Positions 36,094-44,538 of a DNA stretch of 64,000 bases are shown here, in pieces; position 1 is the stretch's first letter, and the number at the start of each line of letters is the position of its first letter. Source of the stretch: JAJFJD01 sp965228975. Lineage in GTDB: Bacteria; Pseudomonadota; Alphaproteobacteria; UBA8366. Both the position numbers and the translations under genes were made by a program. The stretch spans positions 186,001 through 250,000 of the forward strand of contig OZ245851.1 in assembly GCA_965228975.1 (NCBI GenBank), written 5' to 3'. The notes beneath the pieces were generated by a model that searched no databases, was not told where the DNA came from, and saw only the letters and a list, made by a program, of their open reading frames with translations.

Positions 36094-36140
36094 GCGATCG
36101 ACGAATAATCCACCACAACTGAAACCGAGGGAGTACCCGC

Positions 36141-36491
36141 ATGAGTATCGAACGGATCGATCCGAACCAGACCATGAGCCGCGCCGTGGTGAACAACGGG
36201 GTTGTCTACATCTGCGGTCTGACCGCCGACGACCAGACCGCGTCGATGAAGGAGCAGACCGCGAATGTCCTGCAGAAGATCGACGGGTATCTCGCCAAGG
36301 CCGGCACCGACAAGTCGAAACTGTTGACTGCGATGGTCTATGTTTCGGACATGTCCAAGAAGAGCGAAATGAATGACGCCTGGCACGAGTGGATCGACCC
36401 GGCCAATCCCCCGACGCGGGCGACTGTCGGCACCGTACTGGGCTCGCCGGAAACGCTGGTCGAGATCGTCGTCAGCGCGTCGATAGAGTAA
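36141..36491 (+). CDS. RidA-family enamine/imine deaminase
   Basis: A 116-residue member of the YjgF/YER057c/UK114 family. The Arg that binds the substrate carboxylate lies in PPTRATVGT, and the C-terminal Glu in LVEIVVSA is conserved, so an active hydrolase of 2-imino acids is likely. Trimeric RidA proteins release ammonia from reactive imines formed by PLP or amino-acid oxidising enzymes. GAGGGAG precedes the ATG. It is last in a plus-strand unit with the molybdenum hydroxylase and Ldh-type genes, and converges on the GlcG-like gene at a 10-base gap. Confidence 0.88.
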   Translation: MSIERIDPNQTMSRAVVNNGVVYICGLTADDQTASMKEQTANVLQKIDGYLAKAGTDKSKLLTAMVYVSDMSKKSEMNDAWHEWIDPANPPTRATVGTVLGSPETLVEIVVSASIE

Positions 36492-36501
36492 AAAGGACGC
36501 G

Positions 36502-36933
36502 CTATTTCTGGGCGGCGAGGTAGGCGTCGAACGCTGCGATGCCTGCCTCGCACGCCGCGATATCCTCTTCGCCGTTGCCGCCCGAGGCGCCGATCCCGCC
36601 GACCACCTCGCCATCCGCTTCGATCGGGAAACCGCCAACGAACACCGTCAGCCGGCCGCCATGCTGGGTGAATATGCCCCAGGCTTCCTCGCCGGGATAG
36701 GTGTTGGTGAAGGTATGCGTCTTGCGGCGATGCCCCGCCGCCGTGAAGGCCTTGTTCTCGGCGATCTGGACGCTGGTCACCTTGCCGCCGTCGAGACGGC
36801 GCAGCGCGATCGGGTAGCCGGCGTTGTCGGCGACGCACAGGACATGGGCGACGCCGATTTCTTCCGACTTCGCCTGTGCCGCGTCGAGGATAAGGTTGGC
36901 TTCGGCGAGCGACAGGGTTTTGACGGTCCTCAT
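36502..36933 (-). CDS. GlcG/HbpS-family heme-binding-like protein
   Basis: A 143-residue single-domain protein of the GlcG/HbpS (DUF336) family. The family pattern is seen in LSLAEANLILDAAQAKSEE, in the ALRRLDG stretch, and in the late GGFPIEADGEVVGGIGASGG. HbpS binds heme; GlcG is of unknown function and often accompanies glycolate oxidase genes, but the glcDEF genes in this window are 8 kb away. Its ATG overlaps the stop of the upstream oxidase-like gene by four bases (ATGA), so the pair is co-expressed. Confidence 0.85.
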   Translation of the reverse strand: MRTVKTLSLAEANLILDAAQAKSEEIGVAHVLCVADNAGYPIALRRLDGGKVTSVQIAENKAFTAAGHRRKTHTFTNTYPGEEAWGIFTQHGGRLTVFVGGFPIEADGEVVGGIGASGGNGEEDIAACEAGIAAFDAYLAAQK

Positions 36934-37655
36934 TCGGCGGCCGCGCTTTGGGGTGCCACATACTCGTCGTAGAGCGCATCGAGATAGAGCCGCCGCATCA
37001 AAGTCGCCTCGCGCACCGCGCGCAGGCAGGCTTGTTGTTTTTCCTCGGTATCGGCGAGCCGCTCGACGATCTCATACCCGCGTTTGCCATGCTCGGTGTC
37101 CGCGACGATGTGCAGGCGGAAGAACACGATATCCTCTTCGCTAAAGCCGTATTTCTCGACCAGCGGCGGTGTCGTGCGCTTGTAGATCTGCGGCACCTGG
37201 CTCTCGAGCCCGACGAGGAGGCCGGCGATGGCTTCATGCGTGGGCTTCGTGGATTGGACGGTGCACCAGGATTGCAGCCCCAGCAAACCGGCCATCAACT
37301 CACCATTCTTCTGCGCGTCCTTGATCGCTTGGCGGTCCTTACCGCAGGCCTCGCCGAAATTCAGCAGCAGGTCCACATGTTTGGCGGCCGGGAAGCCGCC
37401 CTCCTCGACGAAACCTTCTTCCTCCATGATGTTCTCGACCAGGAAATGGTTGGTTTCCTCGTCCTGGCAGTTGGCGAAGATGGCGCCGCACCACTGCGAG
37501 AAATGGCCGACATAGTGATAATGCTGCGTTACCCATTCGCCGAGAATCTGTCGGTTCAAGCCGCCCGTGACCCAGGCTTCGCTGAAAGGATGAATCTTGG
37601 AATGGCGTTGCTCGACCATATCCTTGAGGGCAGTCCGGAACGCGCTTTTGGCCAT
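36930..37655 (-). CDS. PqqC/CADD-like heme-oxygenase-fold iron enzyme
   Basis: A 241-residue protein of the TenA/PqqC/CADD-type helical fold. Probable diiron ligands are in EETNHFLVENIMEEEG (residues about 68-83) and HIVADTEHGKRGYE (about 190-203), the His-x3-Asp-x2-His arrangement of heme-oxygenase-like diiron oxidases. Known relatives make p-aminobenzoate (CADD), cleave fatty acids (UndA) or finish PQQ (PqqC); no PQQ or folate genes are near. I chose the ATG at 37655; an open frame to 37724 adds residues unlike the family. Coupled to the GlcG-like gene by a four-base overlap. Confidence 0.8.
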   Translation of the reverse strand: MAKSAFRTALKDMVEQRHSKIHPFSEAWVTGGLNRQILGEWVTQHYHYVGHFSQWCGAIFANCQDEETNHFLVENIMEEEGFVEEGGFPAAKHVDLLLNFGEACGKDRQAIKDAQKNGELMAGLLGLQSWCTVQSTKPTHEAIAGLLVGLESQVPQIYKRTTPPLVEKYGFSEEDIVFFRLHIVADTEHGKRGYEIVERLADTEEKQQACLRAVREATLMRRLYLDALYDEYVAPQSAAAE

Positions 37656-37878
37656 AATGGATGTCTCCTCTGATTCCCGATGTGATCTTTTCTGTGTCGA
37701 CACGGTTTTGTAACAGCCTAGCACAGCATTGGCGCAAGGGTCAGAATTTGCGTGGAAGTTCGGTGTTTTGAAGGTCGGAGGTAGCGCTGCTGCCCCCGAA
37801 ATGCCCCATAAATGCAGTTGCCGAAAAGCCAGCTTCGGCTCATATTCAGACTTCAGAGGTTATCGTCATAGTGAGTGG

Positions 37879-39198
37879 ATGTTGTCGGATTTTCGTTACT
37901 TTGTCGTAGCGCTTCTGCTGTTTTCGTTGGCCGGGTGTTCGTCGGTGGCACGGGCGCCGGGACCGGAGGCACAAGAGGCCGCAAAACGGCTTTCCAGTGA
38001 TATCGTCAGTTATCGCAACGGCGTGGACAAGGTCAAAGCCCGTCAGGACGCGAGCGTCCTGGTTCGGGGCGCCAACCTATTCGCCCAGGTTTACGAAAAG
38101 GTTCGCGTCCATTACGTCCGCGATATCGACGACGAGGCCTTGATCGAGGCCGCGACGCAGGAAATCCGTAAGCGCCATCCCGAACCGCAAGAGGCCGAGG
38201 ACAAGGAGCTTGTCGAGGCCGCCATCCACGGCATGCTGGGATCCCTCGACAACTACAGCAGCTATTTGGACAAGAAGCATCTGAAAGCGCTTCGCGAACA
38301 GACCCGGGGGCGGTTCGGCGGACTGGGGATCGAGGTTCGCAAGGGCGACACGTATATCGATATCGTCGCACCGATCGACGGTACGCCGGCCCAACGGGCA
38401 GGTCTGAAGTCCGGCGACCATATCGTCCGGGCCGACGGCAAATCGCTGAAGGACGCGTTGCTGCGGGATGCGGTGCTTCTGCTTCGCGGCGCGCCGGGAT
38501 CGGACGTGACCCTGTCGATCCAGCGCGGCGAGAAGGCGCCCTTCGACGTCACGATCACGCGGGCGATCATCAATGTCGCTTCCGTGCGGTGGCGGGCCGA
38601 GGGTGATATCGGGTATCTGCGGATCACCAGTTTTTCCGAACGCGTCGGCGAAGAGGTGGCGTCTTCGGTAATGTCGCTCAAGACGGCGATTGGCCGGCGG
38701 ATGCGCGGCCTGGTCCTGGATTTGCGGAACAACCCGGGCGGGCTGCTCGATCAGTCGATCGAGGTTGCCGATGTCTTTTTGAACGATGGCCGGGTCGTTT
38801 CCACGCGTGAGCGTCATTACGAACAGCACTACAGCGCCACGAAGGGCGATTTGACCGACGGCCTGCCGATGGTGGTGTTGATTAACAACGGATCGGCGTC
38901 GGCGGCGGAAATCGTTGCGGGCGCGCTCCGGGATCATCACCGGGCGACGCTGATCGGCACCCGCAGCTTCGGCAAGGGTACGGTGCAAACCATTCTGCCG
39001 CTGAGCAGCACGGATGCGGTGAAGCTGACGACGGCGATCTACCTGACGCCGTCCGGCGTCTCGGTCGAGGGCGGGATCACTCCCGACCATACGGTCGAGT
39101 TGGACGACGAACGGGAGGGCGACGAACAGCTAGAGCGTGCGCTTCAGCTCTTGTCGGCCCAAACCGTTAGCGCGCCGACCGGCGTGATCAGCCGGTAG
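37879..39198 (+). CDS. S41-family C-terminal processing protease, lipoprotein
   Basis: A 439-residue exported protease. The N-terminus is a lipoprotein signal with the lipobox SLAGC (Cys20), so it should be anchored to a membrane on the periplasmic side. A PDZ domain follows near residues 145-240 (GRFGGLGIEVR, then GTPAQRAGLKSGDHIVRADG), then the S41 peptidase domain with Ser341 in NGSASAAEIV and Lys366 in SFGKGTVQ as the catalytic dyad. Length is in the usual CtpA range. It probably trims or degrades periplasmic proteins. The ATG at 37879 gives the lipobox at the right distance. Confidence 0.9.
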   Translation: MLSDFRYFVVALLLFSLAGCSSVARAPGPEAQEAAKRLSSDIVSYRNGVDKVKARQDASVLVRGANLFAQVYEKVRVHYVRDIDDEALIEAATQEIRKRHPEPQEAEDKELVEAAIHGMLGSLDNYSSYLDKKHLKALREQTRGRFGGLGIEVRKGDTYIDIVAPIDGTPAQRAGLKSGDHIVRADGKSLKDALLRDAVLLLRGAPGSDVTLSIQRGEKAPFDVTITRAIINVASVRWRAEGDIGYLRITSFSERVGEEVASSVMSLKTAIGRRMRGLVLDLRNNPGGLLDQSIEVADVFLNDGRVVSTRERHYEQHYSATKGDLTDGLPMVVLINNGSASAAEIVAGALRDHHRATLIGTRSFGKGTVQTILPLSSTDAVKLTTAIYLTPSGVSVEGGITPDHTVELDDEREGDEQLERALQLLSAQTVSAPTGVISR

Positions 39199-39237
39199 CA
39201 CGCATATCGCATCTCCAGGGTTATTCCGCCGTTCGGG

Positions 39238-40065
39238 TTAGGCGGTTGCGTTGGCTTCCGTAATGTACTGATCGCCGTTGGCGGAAGCTTGGCGAACAAG
39301 CCGCGCACCATCGAAAACCGGCCAGCCTTGCAGCCATTTCTCCGTGATGTTCGGATCGGCGAGGGCAACCGCCATGGCAGCCGTGAATTCGAGCGGGTCG
39401 GCGCTCAGCCCTTCCGCCTTCAACGCACCGGCCATGCCGACTTGTGCGCTGTCATACAGCATTTTCGGGATCAGCATGTAACGACCGTCCACGCTGCCGT
39501 CGGCCACGCCCTGTTGTGTGCTCTCGCGGTCTTCGAACAGGCTGCGGCAATACTCGACATCTTCGGAATAGCCGCCGCGGCACTGTAGCGGACGGGCGGG
39601 ATAGATCGAGCAGATATCGTCGACGAGAAAGGCGCAGGCGATCCGGCTGTCCATGCGCTCGTTGCTCGAGCGGCCCTCGATCTCCTTCGCACGGTCGGCG
39701 ACGCGGGCTTGCAGTTGGTCGATCTCCGCCTCGGAGAGGTTGTCGCGCAGCAGCTTGACGGTCGTCAGCACCTCCGGTGCGGTCACCATCACGGACTGAT
39801 GACAGCACATGGAACATCCCTTGCGGCAGGCGGCGGGTTCGGAGTCCTCGGCGAGGTTGCCCCAGACTTCGGCCATCGTCTTCATTGCATTCTGGACCAG
39901 GGCGTAGAGGCTATCCGGTGTGCGGCTTCGCCCGATGATCTCCTCGGTGTCTTCGTAGATCGCCCGCATGGTGGCCGGCTCGAGCATCCGCTCGGCCAAC
40001 TCTTCGGAGTCGACCGCCAGGATTTCATTGAGTGTCGGTTCTTGATTGAGTGCCTGTGCTTGCAT
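39238..40065 (-). CDS. YkgJ-like cysteine-cluster protein
   Basis: A 275-residue protein with a Cys-rich cluster typical of the YkgJ/CxxCxxCC family: CRKGCSMCCHQSV near residues 80-92, then a Cys in IACAFL, CSIYPARPLQCRGG near 150 and a further Cys in VEYCRSLF. The family probably binds zinc or an iron-sulfur cluster; its function is not established. The flanking regions are not recognisable. It is separated by 192 bases of apparently empty DNA from the SpmA-SpmB gene. Confidence 0.75.
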   Translation of the reverse strand: MQAQALNQEPTLNEILAVDSEELAERMLEPATMRAIYEDTEEIIGRSRTPDSLYALVQNAMKTMAEVWGNLAEDSEPAACRKGCSMCCHQSVMVTAPEVLTTVKLLRDNLSEAEIDQLQARVADRAKEIEGRSSNERMDSRIACAFLVDDICSIYPARPLQCRGGYSEDVEYCRSLFEDRESTQQGVADGSVDGRYMLIPKMLYDSAQVGMAGALKAEGLSADPLEFTAAMAVALADPNITEKWLQGWPVFDGARLVRQASANGDQYITEANATA

Positions 40066-40257
40066 CTGCCTCTGTCTCCGCCTAACGCAATTCTATGGCG
40101 ATAAATGCAAGAAACTTGCCGGTTGCCGGACTCTTTCCGTAATCAACTGAATCTGATGAAGAAACGACGTTGCACGGCCCATCGGCGTCGGGAAAACATC
40201 AATGCGTTTTGCCCAGCGGTCCGGTTGATCGACGACTACGGGAAAATATTGCCGGGC

Positions 40258-41589
40258 TCAGACGGCGAAAAGCAGCGAACAGATAAAGACCGCGGCGACG
40301 ATTCCGGCGAAATCGGCGGTCAGTCCCGCCGCCAGGGCGTGTCGTATCCGGCGAATCTGCACCGCGCCGAAATAAACGGCGAGGACATAGAATGTGGTCT
40401 CGGTCGACCCTTGCAAGGTGCTGACCAGGAATCCGGTGTAGCTGTCCGGTCCGATCGCGGGGTCCTGAATGATCGCGCTGAGATAGCCATACGCCCCGGA
40501 GCCGGACAACGGGCGCAACAACGCCATGGGCAGCGCCTCGGCCGGCAGCCCGACCAGTTCCGTCAGCGCGCCGAGCGGACCGACCACCAGTTCCATCGCC
40601 CCGCTCGCCCGGAACATGCCCACGGCGACCAGGATCGCGACGAGATAGGGGATGATGCGGATGGCGACCTGGAAGCCGTCCTTCGCACCCTCGACGAAGA
40701 CCTCGTAGATCGGCACGCGCCGGATGACGCCGAAGCCGAGCAGCGTGACGATCAGGCCGGGGATGATCCATGGCGAGATGGCCCGGCCGTACAGGATGGA
40801 CAACGGAATCAGCGCCAGGACGCAGAGGATGGCCGTGACCGTCGCCCACATCGGGTAGGATTCGGCGCTGGAAACGCTCGCCGCCGCGTCGGCGACGGCT
40901 TCGCTGTCGGTCTCAACGTCTTCGGCGGGGGTGTCCGGCTCGGCTTCCGTCTGCGTCGGTTCGGGGGTGGCGGGCGCGGATGCCGTCCAGTAGCGGCCGT
41001 ACAGCTTGGCCGCGATGATGGCGACGATGGTCGAGCAGACCGTGGCGAACAGCGTGGTCGGCAGGATTCCCGCGGGGTCGTCCGATCCTGCCGCCGCCCG
41101 CAGCGCGATGACGCCGGTCGGCAGGACGGTGATGCTCGACGTGTTGATGGCGAGGAACAGCGCCATCGAATTCGTCGCGGTACCTTTCACCGGGTTGAGT
41201 TTGTCGAGTTCCTGCATGGCCCGGATGCCGAACGGCGTCGCCGCATTGCCGAGGCCCATGACATTGGCCGACAGGTTCATGATGATCGCGCCCATCGCCG
41301 GATGCTCCGCCGGGACGTCCGGGAACAACCGCACCATGATCGGCCGCATCAATCGCGCGATGATGGTCAGCAGCCCGCCGGCCTCCGCGACCTTCATCAG
41401 GCCGAGGAACAGCGCCATAACGCCGATCAGGCCGAGCGCCAGGGTGACCGAGCCTTTCGCGGCCTCGATGGTGCCGGTCGACAGCAGATCCATCGGCGTC
41501 GGCTGGCCCGCGGCCGTCGTTACGGCGAACTGCCGGTAACCCGCGATCAGGAAGGAGATCAGGACGATGGCAAAGAAGATGACGTTCAA
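40258..41589 (-). CDS. SpmA-SpmB fusion, nucleoside-recognition/Gate domain membrane protein
   Basis: A 443-residue membrane protein with two Gate (nucleoside recognition) domains. The N-terminal half resembles SpmA (IIMNLSANVMGLGNAATPFGIRAMQEL) and the C-terminal half SpmB (PYLVAILVAVGMFRASGAM, then GSGAYGYLSAIIQ and GSTETTFYVLAVYFG). An acidic linker around residues 200-235 joins them. SpmA and SpmB help spore core dehydration in Bacillus; in non-sporulating bacteria the fused form is common but its transport role is unknown. I chose TTG at 41589 with AAAGG seven bases upstream, which gives the expected NVIFFAIVL start; an ATG at 41688 would need 33 additional unlike residues. Confidence 0.82.
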   Translation of the reverse strand: MNVIFFAIVLISFLIAGYRQFAVTTAAGQPTPMDLLSTGTIEAAKGSVTLALGLIGVMALFLGLMKVAEAGGLLTIIARLMRPIMVRLFPDVPAEHPAMGAIIMNLSANVMGLGNAATPFGIRAMQELDKLNPVKGTATNSMALFLAINTSSITVLPTGVIALRAAAGSDDPAGILPTTLFATVCSTIVAIIAAKLYGRYWTASAPATPEPTQTEAEPDTPAEDVETDSEAVADAAASVSSAESYPMWATVTAILCVLALIPLSILYGRAISPWIIPGLIVTLLGFGVIRRVPIYEVFVEGAKDGFQVAIRIIPYLVAILVAVGMFRASGAMELVVGPLGALTELVGLPAEALPMALLRPLSGSGAYGYLSAIIQDPAIGPDSYTGFLVSTLQGSTETTFYVLAVYFGAVQIRRIRHALAAGLTADFAGIVAAVFICSLLFAV

Positions 41590-41705
41590 GAACCGACCTT
41601 TCGCGCCGAAGTCCGATACCCGCGCGCGGCGATGCCTTGTCGTAGGGCACGCCGATGGGTAAGAAGGACGTGCCAAGAATACAGGCATTGAAAGGAAAAG
41701 AAACG

Positions 41706-42923
41706 ATGAAGGGTCCGCTCACCGGCTTAGTTGTGTTCGATCTCACGCGGATTCTCGCGGGACCGCACTGCACGCAAATACTCGGCGACTTGGGCGCCGA
41801 GGTGATCAAGATCGAGCGGCCCGGCGTGGGCGACGATACCCGCAACTTCGCGCCGCCCTATCTGCCGCTGCCCGGCGGCGAAGACAGCGAGGAAAGTGCC
41901 TATTTCGCGGGGACGAACCGGAACAAGCGGTCGATGACGCTGAACCTCAGCGATCCGGAAGGACAAGCGATCGCCAAACGCCTCGTCGCCAAGGCCGATA
42001 TCCTCGCCGAGAACTTCAAGACGGGCACCTTGGCGAAATACGGCCTGGGCTATGACGACCTCAAGGCGGAGCATCCGCGCCTGATCTACTGTTCGGTGAC
42101 CGGATTCGGCCACACCGGCCCCTATGCGGCGCGTCCGGCTTATGACGCGCTGATCCAGGCGATGGGCGGCGTGATGAGCCTGACCGGGGAACCGGCCGGC
42201 GAGCCGATGAAGGTGGGCGTGTCGATCGCCGATCTGATGTCCGGCATGTATGCGGCCGTCGCGATCCTCGCCGCCGTCCGCCATCAGCAGCTCACCGGGG
42301 AAGGGCAGCATCTCGATATCAGTATGCTGGACGCGCATGTCGCCTGGCTCGCCAACCAGGGCATGAACTACCTGGCGACTGGCGAGAACCCCGACCGCCT
42401 GGGTAATCAGCATCCGAACATCGTGCCGTATCAGGTGATGCCGTCGGCGGACGGGTATTTCGTGTTGTCGGTCGGCAACGATCCGACCTTCGAGCGGTTC
42501 TGCAAGGTGGCGGGCTGCGAGAATCTGCTGAATGACGACCGCTTCAAGACGGCGGTCGAGCGGGTCCGCAACCGGGACGCGGTGACCGAGACGCTGAACG
42601 ACATCACCCGCACCAAGCCGTCCGCGTGGTGGATCGAGAACCTGGAGAAGGAAAAGATCGGCTGCGGCCCCATCAACGAGCTGAGCGACGTGTTCGACGA
42701 TCCGCAGGTCAAGGCGCGCGAGATGGTGATCGAGATGGATCACCCGGCGACCGGCGGCCGCCCGGCCAAGCTGATCGCCAGCCCGATCAAGATGTCGGGC
42801 ACCCCGGTCAGCTACCGGCAATCCCCGCCGACGCTGGGTCAGCACACAGACGAACTGCTCGGCGAATATCTCGACATGGATTCGGCGGCGGTCGAGGATT
42901 TGCGGTCCCGCGGGGTGGTGTAG
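41706..42923 (+). CDS. CaiB/BaiF family III CoA-transferase
   Basis: A 405-residue CoA-transferase of the formyl-CoA transferase/carnitine CoA-transferase family. The start PLTGLVVFDLTRILAGPHCTQ and the GDLGAEVIKIERPGVGDDTR block are signatures. The probable catalytic Asp is Asp176 in GVSIADLMSGMYA. It moves CoA between carboxylic acids; the donors here are unknown. An AAGGAAAA site precedes the ATG at 41706. It is divergent from the SpmA-SpmB gene and not in an obvious operon. Confidence 0.88.
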   Translation: MKGPLTGLVVFDLTRILAGPHCTQILGDLGAEVIKIERPGVGDDTRNFAPPYLPLPGGEDSEESAYFAGTNRNKRSMTLNLSDPEGQAIAKRLVAKADILAENFKTGTLAKYGLGYDDLKAEHPRLIYCSVTGFGHTGPYAARPAYDALIQAMGGVMSLTGEPAGEPMKVGVSIADLMSGMYAAVAILAAVRHQQLTGEGQHLDISMLDAHVAWLANQGMNYLATGENPDRLGNQHPNIVPYQVMPSADGYFVLSVGNDPTFERFCKVAGCENLLNDDRFKTAVERVRNRDAVTETLNDITRTKPSAWWIENLEKEKIGCGPINELSDVFDDPQVKAREMVIEMDHPATGGRPAKLIASPIKMSGTPVSYRQSPPTLGQHTDELLGEYLDMDSAAVEDLRSRGVV

Positions 42924-43162
42924 GCCGCCATTCGCCGCGCGATTGCGGCCTTCCCGATCAAATCTTCTGTCCTATGAGGACCGAACCGCCCGGCGGCCGC
43001 TGCTTGCGGTGGTGTTTTGCGCTCTATATTCATAAATATATGAATGTTTTCAGAGCATTATTAGGAAAAATTTCGGCATTCAAAGGTTAAGCATGCGTTA
43101 ATCTGTTTTTCCTAGTCTGAGCCGGATTTCAACAATTATAGGCAGCGGTTTCGGTGGTGAGT
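42924..43162 (+). promoter_or_regulatory. AT-rich upstream region of methyltransferase gene
   Basis: This 239-base gap holds an AT-rich stretch from about 43020 to 43140 with the candidate CtrA box at 43087-43101 and no open frame of note. A transcription start downstream of the box is likely but the promoter boxes are not clear. Confidence 0.45.
43087..43101 (+). promoter_or_regulatory. Candidate CtrA-binding site
   Basis: TTAAGCATGCGTTAA matches TTAA-N7-TTAA, the core of the alphaproteobacterial cell-cycle regulator CtrA box (TTAA-N7-TTAAC), except for the final C. It lies 61 bases before the start of the methyltransferase gene, in an AT-rich promoter-like stretch. Confidence 0.5.
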
Positions 43163-44131
43163 ATGTCTCAGCAAGTCGCCTCCAATGCGGCTTCCGATGT
43201 CGGCCAAGGCGACGATTACGTTCCCTTTGCCGTCCGTTTTCGCGCCTGGTGGGATGGCGTGGAGCCCGGCGCCATGGTGCGCCAGGGGCAGTCGGCGTCG
43301 GTTCGCCGCAACAAGCTGATCGTGGTCGACGCGCCGACGGCGGAAAGCGGCAACAGCGAGGAATGGGCGGACCTGCGCTATCGCCTATGGTCGCGTCTCT
43401 ATGGCGAAGGATTTTCCTTGCCCGGCGGCCAGGAAGTCACGACCCAGTTCCTGAAATACATCGATCTCCAAAAGACCCACACGGTGCTCGACCTCGCGGC
43501 GGGCCTCGGCGGGACAATCCGCGCGGCCGCATTGCAGTTCGGCGCGACGGTGATGGGGCTGGAGCCGGATGCCGATGTGGCCGAGTTGGGGATGAAGATT
43601 TCCCTGATCCGGGGCCTGGAGGCGCGGGTGCCGATTTCCACCTATGATCCCGAGACGATTTCCCTGGCGGATCAGGCGTATGACGTGGTCATCATTCGCG
43701 AGCGCCTGGCCCAGATGGCCGGCCGTGAACGGCTTCTGGCCCAAGCGGAGAAAGCGCTGGCATCGAATGGCCGGCTCGTGGTGACCGATCTGCTGCTCAG
43801 CCGGACCGATCTGCGGTCCAGCGCCCCGATGCAGGCGCTGGCGGATGACACCGAGACCGAGCCGTGGACGCTGGGCGAATTCCAGGAAGAATGCGGCCGT
43901 TCGGGCCTGCAAATCGCGCATTTCCGCGATGAAACAGATGGATATCGGCGGCTGTTACTCGACAGTTGGACGGACTTTTCCAACAATATCACCAAGGAAA
44001 CGCTCGACCGGCCCTTCGTGGACGCCCTGATGCGTGAAGCCGAGATGATGAAACGCCGGATCGCCGCCATCAATAGCGGTTGTCTGCGTTACGGCTACAT
44101 GGAATTAGGCCGCGCCAACAGCAAATCCTGA
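43163..44131 (+). CDS. SAM-dependent methyltransferase-like protein, unknown substrate
   Basis: A 322-residue protein. Residues about 105-200 form a class I methyltransferase core (VLDLAAGLGGTIRAAALQFGA, a GLEPDADVAE acidic loop, and YDVVIIRERL). The N-terminal 90 residues include the VPFAVRFRAWWDGVEPGAM stretch and are not a family I recognise. The C-terminus is helical. Start codons GTG 43154, GTG 43157 and ATG 43163 are adjacent; I took the ATG. A candidate CtrA site upstream suggests cell-cycle or motility regulation. The substrate cannot be named. Confidence 0.7.
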   Translation: MSQQVASNAASDVGQGDDYVPFAVRFRAWWDGVEPGAMVRQGQSASVRRNKLIVVDAPTAESGNSEEWADLRYRLWSRLYGEGFSLPGGQEVTTQFLKYIDLQKTHTVLDLAAGLGGTIRAAALQFGATVMGLEPDADVAELGMKISLIRGLEARVPISTYDPETISLADQAYDVVIIRERLAQMAGRERLLAQAEKALASNGRLVVTDLLLSRTDLRSSAPMQALADDTETEPWTLGEFQEECGRSGLQIAHFRDETDGYRRLLLDSWTDFSNNITKETLDRPFVDALMREAEMMKRRIAAINSGCLRYGYMELGRANSKS

Positions 44132-44178
44132 CGGCCGGAATTTCCACTCCGACGGAGCTCGAATCGGCTCGCTTGGCA

Positions 44179-44207
44179 TTGACAAGCGGGCCGCTGCTCC
44201 ATATTGT
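44179..44207 (+). promoter_or_regulatory. Sigma-70 type promoter for rpmJ
   Basis: TTGACA (44179-44184) is a perfect -35 box, followed after 17 bases by TATTGT (44202-44207) as -10. The spacing is ideal. The expected start is about 44214, leaving a leader of some 35 bases to the rpmJ start codon. Confidence 0.75.
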
Positions 44208-44249
44208 CCGCCGCTGTCGAGATACAGGATAAGAGCCCGGGAGCGGACC

Positions 44250-44375
44250 ATGAAAGTCGTGAACTCGCTGAAGACCATGAAAACGCGGCACAAGGAATGC
44301 CGTGTCGTGCGTCGCAAAGGCCGTGTCTACGTGATCAACAAGCGGAACCCGCGATTCAAAGCCCGTCAGGGTTAG
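44250..44375 (+). CDS. rpmJ: 50S ribosomal protein L36
   Basis: A 41-residue basic protein beginning MKVVNSLKTMKTRHKECR and ending NKRNPRFKARQG, the alphaproteobacterial form of L36. The four-ligand zinc ribbon of classic L36 is missing: only one Cys remains (position 17), so it is a zinc-free (C-minus) type. It is a component of the large ribosomal subunit. GGGAG precedes the ATG. It stands as a single-gene unit with its own strong promoter (44179-44207) and intrinsic terminator (44409-44433), outside any ribosomal operon, as is usual for this gene in the class. Confidence 0.95.
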   Translation: MKVVNSLKTMKTRHKECRVVRRKGRVYVINKRNPRFKARQG

Positions 44376-44408
44376 GGATAGCGCGGGGTCTTTCCGCGTG
44401 TTCGAACC

Positions 44409-44433
44409 AACCGCGCCTTTGGCGCGGTTTTTT
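44409..44433 (+). terminator. Rho-independent terminator after rpmJ
   Basis: AACCGCGCC and GGCGCGGTT pair over nine bases around a TTT loop, followed directly by a T-tract. It is the clearest plus-strand intrinsic terminator in the window and separates rpmJ from the glycolate oxidase genes. Confidence 0.92.
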
Positions 44434-44538
44434 GTTGCCGCCTTGTCCGCCCCGCCCCGAGCAATTTTGCATGGCGTTTCCAGGCCGGAACGCCCATGAT
44501 GTCCCGGAATTGAGGTTAACGACCCCGAGTGTCTCGCC

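Noticed and set aside
40105..41691. A 528-codon open frame on the plus strand
   Set aside because: Peptide is Arg/Asp/Gln-rich without domains and lies antisense to the SpmA-SpmB gene.
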